A DNA stretch of 64,000 nt, taken from positions 1-64,000 of the forward strand of contig JADKGF010000009.1 of the NCBI GenBank assembly GCA_016717105.1, written 5' to 3'. The notes under the pieces are model-generated. The model was not told the DNA's origin, ran no database searches, and saw nothing but the letters and a program-made list of their open reading frames with translations. Both the position numbers and the translations under genes were made by a program. This stretch comes from Saprospiraceae bacterium. GTDB lineage: Bacteria; Bacteroidota; Bacteroidia; Chitinophagales; Saprospiraceae. Shown here piece after piece: positions 18,886-26,277 of the stretch (position 1 is its first letter; every line of letters begins with the position of its first letter).

Positions 18886-19362
18886 TTAATCGACCAAATG
18901 ATTTTTCGTTTTTTTGTGAGTGGCTATCAAAAGCCAAATAAAATATGGTAGCAAAAGTGCAGACTTCATCTTCAATACTGGCCAATAACTGTACAACAAG
19001 TATCCTATCAAAATTGTCAAAAATGAAATGACTACTAAACCAGCCGTGACATGGTGAAAGTAGAAAAATATGGGATTCCAGCCTACATTTAATATCCATT
19101 GCAGTATAAATAATCCGATGATAAGCTTTTTGTTTTCACTATTTGACCAGAGATGAGCCATATATAAAGAAAAGCAAATCATGATGGTCGTCCATGCAAA
19201 ACCAAATACCCAACCTGGTGGTGTCCAAGGCGCTTTATTGAGCGAAAGATACCATTCAGCTTGTACTGCTTTACCTGTGAAAAATCCACCGATGGCAAGT
19301 GCTCCAAAATTCAACAACAAAAAAATTACGATTCTAGCTGACATGTATTTATACTTTTTCAA
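18886..19362 (-). CDS. TspO/MBR family membrane protein
   Basis: 158 residues with five predicted transmembrane helices. Family marks are the GGFFTGKAVQAEWYLSLNKAPWTPPGW start, FAWTTIMICFSLYMAHLW, and WILNVGWNPIFFYFH in helix 3. TspO proteins bind tetrapyrroles and related ligands and modulate stress responses. The C-terminal end (LLIATHKKTKNHLVD) is less typical than the usual SLN-type end, and a late indel in the A-run near 18905 is possible. The start at 19362 (MKKYKYMSARIVIF) could also be the second Met. It ends 22 bases before the MORN/TonB_C gene on the same strand. Confidence 0.85.
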   Translation of the reverse strand: MKKYKYMSARIVIFLLLNFGALAIGGFFTGKAVQAEWYLSLNKAPWTPPGWVFGFAWTTIMICFSLYMAHLWSNSENKKLIIGLFILQWILNVGWNPIFFYFHHVTAGLVVISFLTILIGYLLYSYWPVLKMKSALLLPYFIWLLIATHKKTKNHLVD

Positions 19363-19564
19363 ATTTGAAAATGGTGCTAATCCTTTGATTTACAAAACCT
19401 AGTGAAATATCTAAATGCAAAAATTGTCTATGCTTTTCGACACCAAACGATTGAGATACCATTTCACCCACAAGAATTATTGCATCATTTGATGACAAAT
19501 ATACGCCTAGTACATGAAAGCAATTTATGTTTTATTCAAACTTATCCAGAATCATTATGACATC

Positions 19565-19742
19565 TTACTTTTTTCCTGACGGATCTGGGTATTTCATTGC
19601 CATCTTTATACCTAAGATTTCTAAACAAGTACTTGCTTTCATATTTGCAATATTGATAAGATCATTTGTAAAATGAGTATTGACGGTGACACAATCTACT
19701 ATTTTATTCTGAGAAACACCAAATTTATTTTGAGATTTCAAA
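19565..19742 (-). pseudogene. Possible 3' fragment of an unknown gene
   Basis: Fifty-eight sense codons (KSQNKFGVSQNKIVDCVTVN ... NIANMKASTCLEILGI ... KYPDPSGKK) end in TAA at 19565. No start codon and a stop just upstream at about 19743. Composition looks coding, but I recognise no family, and the promoter of the divergent gene overlaps its upstream end. It may be a relic. Confidence 0.25.
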
Positions 19743-19759
19743 TAAAAGGATTATATTTG
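19729..19759 (+). promoter_or_regulatory. Bacteroidota-type sigma-A promoter for the surface protein gene
   Basis: TTTG at 19729-19732, exactly 19 bases, then TATATTTG at 19752-19759. This is a perfect match to the TTTG-N19-TAnnTTTG consensus and lies 58 bases before the ATG at 19818. Confidence 0.75.
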
Positions 19760-19817
19760 TTGACAGAAAACGAAAGGCACAAATTTTATTGAAATTAATA
19801 TTTTAAAACTTATTCTT

Positions 19818-22800
19818 ATGAAAACATGGATTTTACAAATTATTTTTCTTTTAGCCACTTTTAATGTTTATTCCCAAAGTAAGGATTGGAAACAAATTAA
19901 CACACCACATAAGACAGCAGTAGAGTTGCTTTATCAAGCAAGTGATGGTACCTTATTCGGTTTAATAAGTATCACCGAAGAAATGGTTATTTCCACAGAC
20001 AATGGGATAACTTGGACTATAGATAAATCATTCCCTTCATTTGTTTATCATAATTCGGATAAGAAAAATTTTGAAGAAGACAAAAATGGTAGAATATTTT
20101 GTTTTTTTGATCGCAATATATTTTATTTTGATGTAGTGAAGTCCGAATTTGTGAAATTTGTTACCATCGAAAAAGATGATAATGTTCAAGATATAGCCTT
20201 TTTATACAATGGTGATTTGCTAATAGGAACATATAGGAATATTTTTCTTTATTCTGATTTGGGTATCCTAAAAAAGACGCAAGAATGGTGGACTTACGCA
20301 CCTGTATTACTCCCTAGCCAGGAAAAAAATGGATTAAATTATGTAATACAGTTTGTACCAAACAACCATGATGCGGCTTATGAAATATGGGAATTTACAG
20401 GAGACTTGAGTTTTGTAGGAAACAAAAAGGCAATTGATTCTAGAGGTTCGTTTATCAGGAAGAATAATAGAATTTTTAGTAATACGGCTTACACAGATGA
20501 TGGTGGTACAACATGGAATAAATTGCCTCTATCAACTGATGAATATTTGACATATTTTAATCTTGGGCATGATGGAAATTTCTATTATGAGATTGATAAT
20601 GATGTATTTATGTCTGCTGATAGTGGACATACATTTACAAAAATGGACTTTAGCTTTGAAAATGTAAATGGTTGGAAAGAAGATATAAGTTATGTTAGTG
20701 CTTCCAAAGACGGAGTATTTGTTTTAGAAGCTTATGGTGATGATTGCATTCCTGATATTTATACATCTAATCAAAATCAAAACTTAAAAAAAGTAAATAC
20801 TGAAATAGGGCCATACCACGTTGATAATGTATATCCCGGCAGCAATGAATATATTTCCATTATAGAATGTTTCGTTAATTTTATAACCAAGGACCCAATA
20901 AAGGATTGGAGGAAATTGGAAATTGGAAATCTTGAATATCAATACATTGAGCAGCTTTTGTATTTATCAAATGGAGAAATTTTGGCAGTGTATAATTACA
21001 GATTGTATAAATCTAAGGATAATGCAGAAAGTTGGGAAAAAACAAATTCAAATATGTATTTTGACAATTACTCAAATATTTCAGAAAAAAATGGAAAATT
21101 ATATTCTTACTTTTCCGATTCGATTTATTATTCAAATGATTTCGGTGAAACATGGGAAAGCGAGCAAGTTGATGTAAATCTATTTAATTCTAATAGGAAT
21201 TATATTCAATATTCTGATCAATCTGATATATTTTATGTCGATCCAACAAGTGGAAATTTTGAAAAGTATAATATAACCACACATTTAACGAAACCTGTAA
21301 ATTTTTCTGGGGATACTTGGTACGGATCATTTACTACTTCCTTTGATGGAAAAACCTTGTATATTTTGAATTTTGTTCAGCCAAATAAATTGTCACTTTA
21401 TGTTTCAAACGATTATGGTGTAACTTTTAGTTTTAAACAGTTAGATTTACCAATAAATGGAACCCAATACTTTTTGAAAGTAGATCATATAGGCAATCTA
21501 TACATTTTTACGGACAAATTAGTTCACATGTCTTCAGACGATGGTCAAAATTGGTTAGATATTACACCCGATTTTCCTGAGTTAGTGAGCATTAATGACC
21601 TTAATGTAAGTTATGATAATTATATATATTTGGCTACCACAGGAATGGGTATATTGAAGTATAAGCCACAATTGGCAGCACCCAAAGGACTCAAAGTAAT
21701 CGTGTATGATGATCTCAATAAAAACTGTCTAAGAGATAATGGTGAGCCATCTGTACCGATAGGAAAAGTGGTGGTAAATGACCTTTATGTGCGCGAACTG
21801 GATGATAATGGAGAGGCATCATTTAGGTTACATACGATCCAAAACAAAGTTTCTCTTGTCATTAATGAGCGTTTATATGAAACTTGTCAGGAGTTTTATG
21901 ACGTCACCTTAGATGATGACGATACCGAATTGTCCATACCACTTAAGGCCAAAAAATATTGTGCGGATGTGGAAGCGTCGATTTCGGCACCATTTCTTCG
22001 CAGATGTTTTGACAATACTTATTATGGGCAAGTGTGCAATAATGGCAATATCGAAGCCGAAAATGTAGTAACCAAGGTAAAATTGGATCCATATTTTGAC
22101 CTAAAAGAGACGAGTGTGCCTATAGTTTCACATATCGGGGACGAATTAGTTTTAGATATCAAAAGTTTGAAAGCGGGAGAATGTACAAGTTTTTCAATAA
22201 AGATCAATCTAAGCTGTGATGCTGCATTAGGACAAGAACATTGTATGGAGATCGACGCCACATCTAGCACGAAAAACTGTAATGAAATCACATCAAGAGT
22301 TACGTATCTAGATTGTCAGGAAAATGTGGGTTCCTATGATCCAAATGACAAATCCATTTTTGTAAATGGCGTGAAAAATAAGGAATATGTAGAGCAAGGA
22401 GACAAAGTTGAATATATGATACGATTCCAAAATACAGGTAACGATACTGCATTTACCGTAATAATCCAAGATCCTATAAGTTCCAAGTTTGATGTTACTT
22501 CTATAGTGCCTGTGGCCGCATCGCATGAATATACTTGGAGTGTAGAAAATGGCGTTTTGAATGTTACTTTCGATCATATCATGCTGGTGGACAGTTTTAA
22601 AAATGAGCCATTGTCACATGGATTTATTAAGTTTGAAATTGCTTTGAATCGCAGTACCGAACGCAACCAAGATGTCAGTAATTTGGCGGGTATTTTCTTC
22701 GATTTCAATGAACCTGTCATCACCAATGAAGTCATTACACCAGTAGGTAAACCTGTTTCTACTTACGACCCGGATGAGAATCCTATCAGCTTATATCCAA

Positions 22801-23018
22801 ATCCAACCAACGATATTATCCACATTACCAGCTCAAATACTTCATTTAAAGATGCACAAATCATCATCTATAATGAAAGTGGTAAAATCGCTATGACAAC
22901 TGGATTGCAAGCTGGATCAAATCGGCAGATTGATGTAAGTAGCTTACCGTCAGGTTTTTATATAATTAAAATTATTGGTGATAAGACAGCATATAAAGCA
23001 AAGTTTGTAAAATTATAA
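19818..23018 (+). CDS. Large secreted surface protein: BNR/sortilin-like repeats, DUF11-type domain, T9SS sorting domain
   Basis: 1066 residues, intact. A signal peptide (ILQIIFLLATFNVYSQ) is followed by about 600 residues of BNR/sialidase-like repeats with the typical S-x-D-x-G-x-T-W turn (VISTDNGITWTID, YTDDGGTTWNKL, YSNDFGETWES, MSSDDGQNWLDI), which build a beta-propeller. Then come a SdrD B-like segment (VIVYDDLNKNCLRDNGEP), a repeat-like Cys-containing region and a conserved-repeat module (GSYDPNDKSIFVNG ... VEYMIRFQNTGNDTAFTV). The last 80 residues are a type A sorting domain (ISLYPNPTNDIIHITSS ... LPSGFYIIKIIGDK ... KAKFVKL), so the protein is exported by the type IX system and anchored at the surface. 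Ligand unknown. Monocistronic: own promoter and terminator. Confidence 0.85.
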   Translation: MKTWILQIIFLLATFNVYSQSKDWKQINTPHKTAVELLYQASDGTLFGLISITEEMVISTDNGITWTIDKSFPSFVYHNSDKKNFEEDKNGRIFCFFDRNIFYFDVVKSEFVKFVTIEKDDNVQDIAFLYNGDLLIGTYRNIFLYSDLGILKKTQEWWTYAPVLLPSQEKNGLNYVIQFVPNNHDAAYEIWEFTGDLSFVGNKKAIDSRGSFIRKNNRIFSNTAYTDDGGTTWNKLPLSTDEYLTYFNLGHDGNFYYEIDNDVFMSADSGHTFTKMDFSFENVNGWKEDISYVSASKDGVFVLEAYGDDCIPDIYTSNQNQNLKKVNTEIGPYHVDNVYPGSNEYISIIECFVNFITKDPIKDWRKLEIGNLEYQYIEQLLYLSNGEILAVYNYRLYKSKDNAESWEKTNSNMYFDNYSNISEKNGKLYSYFSDSIYYSNDFGETWESEQVDVNLFNSNRNYIQYSDQSDIFYVDPTSGNFEKYNITTHLTKPVNFSGDTWYGSFTTSFDGKTLYILNFVQPNKLSLYVSNDYGVTFSFKQLDLPINGTQYFLKVDHIGNLYIFTDKLVHMSSDDGQNWLDITPDFPELVSINDLNVSYDNYIYLATTGMGILKYKPQLAAPKGLKVIVYDDLNKNCLRDNGEPSVPIGKVVVNDLYVRELDDNGEASFRLHTIQNKVSLVINERLYETCQEFYDVTLDDDDTELSIPLKAKKYCADVEASISAPFLRRCFDNTYYGQVCNNGNIEAENVVTKVKLDPYFDLKETSVPIVSHIGDELVLDIKSLKAGECTSFSIKINLSCDAALGQEHCMEIDATSSTKNCNEITSRVTYLDCQENVGSYDPNDKSIFVNGVKNKEYVEQGDKVEYMIRFQNTGNDTAFTVIIQDPISSKFDVTSIVPVAASHEYTWSVENGVLNVTFDHIMLVDSFKNEPLSHGFIKFEIALNRSTERNQDVSNLAGIFFDFNEPVITNEVITPVGKPVSTYDPDENPISLYPNPTNDIIHITSSNTSFKDAQIIIYNESGKIAMTTGLQAGSNRQIDVSSLPSGFYIIKIIGDKTAYKAKFVKL

Positions 23019-23049
23019 ATCTCAAGTACAATAGATGATAGTTGTCAAT

Positions 23050-23087
23050 AAAAGCTCTACAATTTTTTCGCAATTGTAGAGCTTTTT
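23050..23087. terminator. Bidirectional intrinsic terminator
   Basis: AAAAGCTCTACAATT pairs with AATTGTAGAGCTTTT around a seven-base loop, a 15-bp stem with T-runs on both strands. It ends the rightward surface protein gene and the leftward rtcB-prfH-TPR operon. Confidence 0.85.
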
Positions 23088-23098
23088 TGAAACCATCT

Positions 23099-23599
23099 TT
23101 ATCTGGTTATCGCAATACCTTTTACTTTCTTCTTTTCCTTAATTCTTGCTTCAGTTTTATCTATAAAGTGTTGATAATCATCATTTAGAACAATAGACTT
23201 TAGTTTCTTGATGTTATGTTTTACTTCTTTGTAAAGCATCTGCTTTTCTTTAAGAAGGATCAACTTAGATAGGATCAAAGGTTTGTCAATTCCTTTGACA
23301 GTTAGCGCAAAATCAATCAACTTTTCAGCTTCCTTATCTTCATCAAAATCTACCAATAATTGTATAAAATAAGGATATACGGTTACAGAATGTATATCTG
23401 CAGCCAAAGCTTCTTGAAAATATGTTTTTGCCATAGCATAATCGTGCAATTGTTCTGCATACACTCTGCCATAAAGACAGAGCGTAGCAGCGTTATTATT
23501 GTCGCTTGACAAAGCATATTCAAGATTTTCTATTACATCTTCCAAATTGTATGGATAGGCATCAATTGCCTTGCATAAATATCTATCTATCAAACTCAT
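23099..23599 (-). CDS. TPR-repeat protein, third gene of the rtcB-prfH operon
   Basis: 166 residues, mainly helical, with tetratricopeptide repeats (NNAATLCLYGRVYAEQLHDY AMAKTYFQEALAAD being the clearest) and a lysine-rich C-terminus (KEKKKVKGIAITR). Its start overlaps the end of prfH by 17 bases, so it is translationally coupled to the RNA-repair genes. TPR proteins act as protein-protein adaptors. A ribosome- or RtcB-associated role is inference from the operon alone, as no such partner is known to me for RtcB/PrfH. The bidirectional terminator follows at once. Confidence 0.7.
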   Translation of the reverse strand: MSLIDRYLCKAIDAYPYNLEDVIENLEYALSSDNNNAATLCLYGRVYAEQLHDYAMAKTYFQEALAADIHSVTVYPYFIQLLVDFDEDKEAEKLIDFALTVKGIDKPLILSKLILLKEKQMLYKEVKHNIKKLKSIVLNDDYQHFIDKTEARIKEKKKVKGIAITR

Positions 23600-24275
23600 T
23601 TTTTAAATCATTTTTAAGTTTTAACCTTTGGGATTTATATCCCTTTTTTTCTGAAATTCTTTTGAAGTCGGAGCCACGAAATACACGCACTGGATTGCCA
23701 CGTTCTATCTGCATTTGGTTTTTCCATTGTGAGATTTCATTGGTCTTCAAAGATTGAAAATGCTTCTCTCGTATTTTGACTAACAATCGTTCGTAAGCCA
23801 GTTTTTTGTTTTGATGCTGTGATCTACTATCCATGACGACTACTTGTGTTCCTGTAGGCACGTGTGTAGCGCGGATCGCAGAACTCACTTTATTGACATG
23901 TTGTCCTCCTGCACCCGAACTTCGCATGGCTTGGTAAGAAATGTCGCCATCTTTTATCTCCATATCTGAGACATTGCCTACTTCAAAGATACCGATATAC
24001 CAGTTTTTGCGTTTGTGATCTTTTCGTATTTCACTTTCTCCGATCCACTGAATTGTACCTACCCAAGACGCCACAAAGCTGAATGTTTGGTTGCCTTCTA
24101 TAGACAAAAGCGCTGTCTCAATAGTCCCATTTTCGTCTCCTGCTATCTTTTGCAATACCTGAACATCTAGTCCTAGGTTTCTTGCTTCATCTATTAAAAT
24201 CTGAAGTACCCGAGCGACTACTCGGGTACATTCAGCCGGTCCGCGACCTGATGTGATTTGAATTAACTTTTGCAT
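23583..24275 (-). CDS. prfH: Peptide chain release factor homologue PrfH
   Basis: 230 residues. It carries the class I release-factor catalytic motif GGQ at residues about 123-125 (AMRSSGAGGQHVNK) and the RF domain 3 end (ATHVPTGTQVVVMDSRSQHQNK). It lacks the codon-recognition domain and instead has the PrfH N-terminus (ITSGRGPAECTRVVARVL ... WVGTIQWIGES ... HKRKNWYIG). PrfH releases nascent chains from ribosomes whose 16S rRNA was cut at the decoding centre, so that the partner RtcB can religate the RNA. It starts 4 bases after rtcB, as in the known prfH-rtcB2 pairs, which makes the assignment very secure. Confidence 0.93.
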   Translation of the reverse strand: MQKLIQITSGRGPAECTRVVARVLQILIDEARNLGLDVQVLQKIAGDENGTIETALLSIEGNQTFSFVASWVGTIQWIGESEIRKDHKRKNWYIGIFEVGNVSDMEIKDGDISYQAMRSSGAGGQHVNKVSSAIRATHVPTGTQVVVMDSRSQHQNKKLAYERLLVKIREKHFQSLKTNEISQWKNQMQIERGNPVRVFRGSDFKRISEKKGYKSQRLKLKNDLKNEFDR

Positions 24276-24279
24276 GATG

Positions 24280-25674
24280 TTATCCTTTGTCCATTCTTAC
24301 TATTTTGGGTGTGAAAGTACCCATAACATCCACCAATTCTGTTTGCAATGACATGACTTTCGTAATATCTTTGTATGCCACTGGTGACTCGTCGATGCTG
24401 CCACCGATCAAGGTTACACCAGCATCTTTAAGCCGTTTTTTGATCTCGTGTTGGGTAAACTGACTTTTGCATTGCGCTCTAGAAAACAATCTGCCAGCAC
24501 CATGAGAGGCTGATTGGATGCTATTTTCATCACCTTTGCCAACAACAATATAGCCTGGTGCCGTCATTGATCCGGGTATGATGCCAGCTACACCACGAGA
24601 AGCAGGAGTTGCACCTTTTCGATGTACAATACATTCCTTACCATCTACAATTTCACGCCAAGCAAGATTGTGGCTATTGGATATATTGAGCAAGACTCGT
24701 CTGCCTAGTGCTTTACTAAGCCGTCGATGTATGTCTTCATGACAAGCGGCTGCGTAATCACCTGCCAAGTTCATCGCCAACCAATATTCCATACCATCGT
24801 GTGTGTTCAGGTCCAACCACGCCAGATGTTGCACCTGACGTGGCAAAGGACACTGCTTCATAGCGAGGGTCGTATAATGTTTGGCAATATTGGCACCCAA
24901 TCCACGCGAACCACTATGCGACAAGACCGCAAAATAGCTTCCCGATTTTAGTTTCCATTCAGGCAATGTCTGATCGATATCTACGATACCAAACTCCACA
25001 AAATGGTTGCCGCCACCTGAGGTGCCGAGCTGTTTGTACGCTTTGTCGATCATGCCTTTGAGCAAAGGGATTTCTCTAAATTCCTTCCTATCCAGTACGG
25101 CATGGTCGGCTTTGATCTTGTGCGTTTCTGTCATACCAAATTTTGTGTGATCTTGAAGTATGTTTTTCAATTCATCTTCTCGGCCATTGACATATGTGCC
25201 AGGCAAATCAAAAATGGACAGACTCATCCTACAACCGATATCGACACCGACACCGTAGGGTATGACGGCATTATCTGTAGCCAATACGCCACCTATCGGA
25301 AGTCCGTAACCTGCATGGCCATCGGGCATAAGTGCACCTTTGACAGCTACAGGAAGTTTTAAAGATTCGTACAGCTGATACTTTGCGGCATCTTCTATTT
25401 CATTTTCGCCGTAGATATGAAAAGGTACACGTTCTGATTTTAAAGTGTGCATTTTGAGTGCTACAGGTTTTACCAAACTTTCAGCAATCTTGCCCCAAGT
25501 TGGATCGCCCATAAAAGTATTTGGTTTGAGCAAAACTTCTTTCGCTTGTGCCAAGACACTATCTTTTTTCTCACGCTTTTTGTATCGATTGATATACCCA
25601 AGCGCGATGTTTATTGAATTATTTTGAGGAAAGCCCAATTTAATTAAGTCTTTCCCTGAGATTTTACTTCCCAT
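24280..25674 (-). CDS. rtcB: RNA ligase RtcB (RtcB2 type, PrfH-associated)
   Basis: 464 residues. It has the RtcB metal- and GTP-site motifs in order: MPDGHAGYGLPIGGVLA, GVGVDIGCRM with the metal-binding cysteine, TSGGGNHFVEFG, LSHSGSRGLGANIA, NISNSHNLAWRE, HRKGATPAS, and SASHGAGR with the histidine that forms the GMP adduct (about residue 391). RtcB joins 2',3'-cyclic phosphate or 3'-phosphate ends to 5'-OH ends. Pairing with prfH identifies the subtype that repairs ribosomes cut by rRNA-targeting nucleases. A structured leader of about 330 bases with a small ORF and terminator lies upstream and may control it. Confidence 0.93.
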   Translation of the reverse strand: MGSKISGKDLIKLGFPQNNSINIALGYINRYKKREKKDSVLAQAKEVLLKPNTFMGDPTWGKIAESLVKPVALKMHTLKSERVPFHIYGENEIEDAAKYQLYESLKLPVAVKGALMPDGHAGYGLPIGGVLATDNAVIPYGVGVDIGCRMSLSIFDLPGTYVNGREDELKNILQDHTKFGMTETHKIKADHAVLDRKEFREIPLLKGMIDKAYKQLGTSGGGNHFVEFGIVDIDQTLPEWKLKSGSYFAVLSHSGSRGLGANIAKHYTTLAMKQCPLPRQVQHLAWLDLNTHDGMEYWLAMNLAGDYAAACHEDIHRRLSKALGRRVLLNISNSHNLAWREIVDGKECIVHRKGATPASRGVAGIIPGSMTAPGYIVVGKGDENSIQSASHGAGRLFSRAQCKSQFTQHEIKKRLKDAGVTLIGGSIDESPVAYKDITKVMSLQTELVDVMGTFTPKIVRMDKG

Positions 25675-25713
25675 GAATGATTGATTTTGAATTAATAAAA
25701 TATGATTATTTTA

Positions 25714-25729
25714 TGCAATATGAATTGCA
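25714..25729. promoter_or_regulatory. Perfect inverted repeat upstream of rtcB
   Basis: TGCAAT-ATGA-ATTGCA, two 6-bp arms around a 4-base spacer, 40 bases before the rtcB start. It could be an operator or an RNA hairpin near the ribosome-binding region. A second short palindrome GAACT-TT-AGTTC lies at 25747-25758. Biological role unproven. Confidence 0.35.
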
Positions 25730-25862
25730 GAACGGTAGGTGTGCCTGAACTTTAGTTCAAACTTCAAAATGATACAAACGGGAAATTAGTTAACTCATTC
25801 TTAATCCTTCTCACACTAAAGATGTGCATCGGTCTCTAAAAAAGAAGGATTTGAATAAAAAC

Positions 25863-25897
25863 AAAAAAGCCCGTTGAAATGTATTTCTTCGGGCTTC
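25863..25897 (-). terminator. Intrinsic terminator in the rtcB leader
   Basis: On the minus strand AAGCCCG (25890-25896) pairs with CGGGCTT (25867-25873), with an upper GAAA/TTTC stem, followed by TTTTTTGTTTTT. It stands between the small leader ORF and rtcB, 189 bases before the rtcB start. Confidence 0.85.
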
Positions 25898-26006
25898 ATA
25901 TATCTATGGGAAAGGATATTCTTAAGAAAAATGTAAGCCACGAAGAATGCTGTCAGCAGGTGCTGCGCTATTCTGATTTGATGTGAAACAAGACATAATC
26001 TTCGTG
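25867..26006 (-). promoter_or_regulatory. Candidate transcription attenuator of the rtcB-prfH operon
   Basis: Four segments on the minus strand can form exclusive helices. Segment 1, CACGAAGA (25999-26006), just before the ATG of the small ORF, is the exact complement of TCTTCGTG in segment 2 (25939-25946). Segment 2, TTCTTCGTGGCTT (25935-25947), inside the ORF, can pair over 12 bp with one bulge with segment 3, AAGCCCGAAGAA (25885-25896). Segment 3 is also the 5' arm of the terminator, whose 3' arm is segment 4 (25867-25873). This is the 1:2, 2:3, 3:4 logic of leader-peptide attenuators. Pairings are seen in the sequence; regulation is inferred. Confidence 0.6.
25922..25996 (-). CDS. 24-codon leader ORF upstream of rtcB
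   Basis: ATG at 25996 to TAA at 25922 encodes MSCFTSNQNSAAPADSILRG followed by LHFS. It lies downstream of a TACATTTG -7 element and 25 bases upstream of a strong terminator. Its 3' half contains the antiterminator segment. No amino-acid run of the biosynthetic-leader type is visible. It may be a leader peptide whose translation reports ribosome activity, or a free-standing small protein. Confidence 0.5.
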   Translation of the reverse strand: MSCFTSNQNSAAPADSILRGLHFS

Positions 26007-26034
26007 TTAAAATGGTTTATAATAAATAACGACA

Positions 26035-26042
26035 CAAATGTA
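26035..26042 (-). promoter_or_regulatory. -7 element of the leader transcript
   Basis: Minus-strand TACATTTG matches TAnnTTTG and lies 38 bases before the ATG of the leader ORF. No clear TTTG at the -33 position, only an ATTG-like sequence. Confidence 0.45.
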
Positions 26043-26249
26043 TAATCTACAATTTGTTTTAGGAAATTATCTTAACGCAATATGTTTTTATTAATATAAA
26101 TTTGGAATAAATTAACAAGACTGGAAACTTAAAAAGATGTATGTTTTGAAATCTTTACATCTGAGTTATAATCTATGGGGCGATTAATGTCAATCTAGCA
26201 CTTGGTAAGAGATTTGCGTTATATTTTATGCTAAACGCTCATTAAAAGT

Positions 26250-26257
26250 TATATTTG
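26250..26257 (+). promoter_or_regulatory. -7 element of the TonB receptor gene
   Basis: TATATTTG is an exact TAnnTTTG match, 20 bases before the ATG at 26278. A -33 TTTG at the expected spacing was not seen. No cobalamin riboswitch was recognised between here and the leader transcript. Confidence 0.5.
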
Positions 26258-26277
26258 CACAAACAAAATTTTATAAT

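Larger units (their letters stand above)
19363..19817. other. Intergenic region with promoter and possible gene scrap
   Basis: Divergent between TspO and the large surface protein gene. It holds the promoter at 19729-19759 and, on the minus strand, a 58-codon open stretch (19565-19742) without a start codon. Confidence 0.5.

Noticed and set aside
25800..26277. Cobalamin riboswitch for the BtuB-like receptor
   Set aside because: No B12-box-like or kissing-loop elements were seen on the plus strand; the structures present belong to the opposite-strand leader of rtcB.
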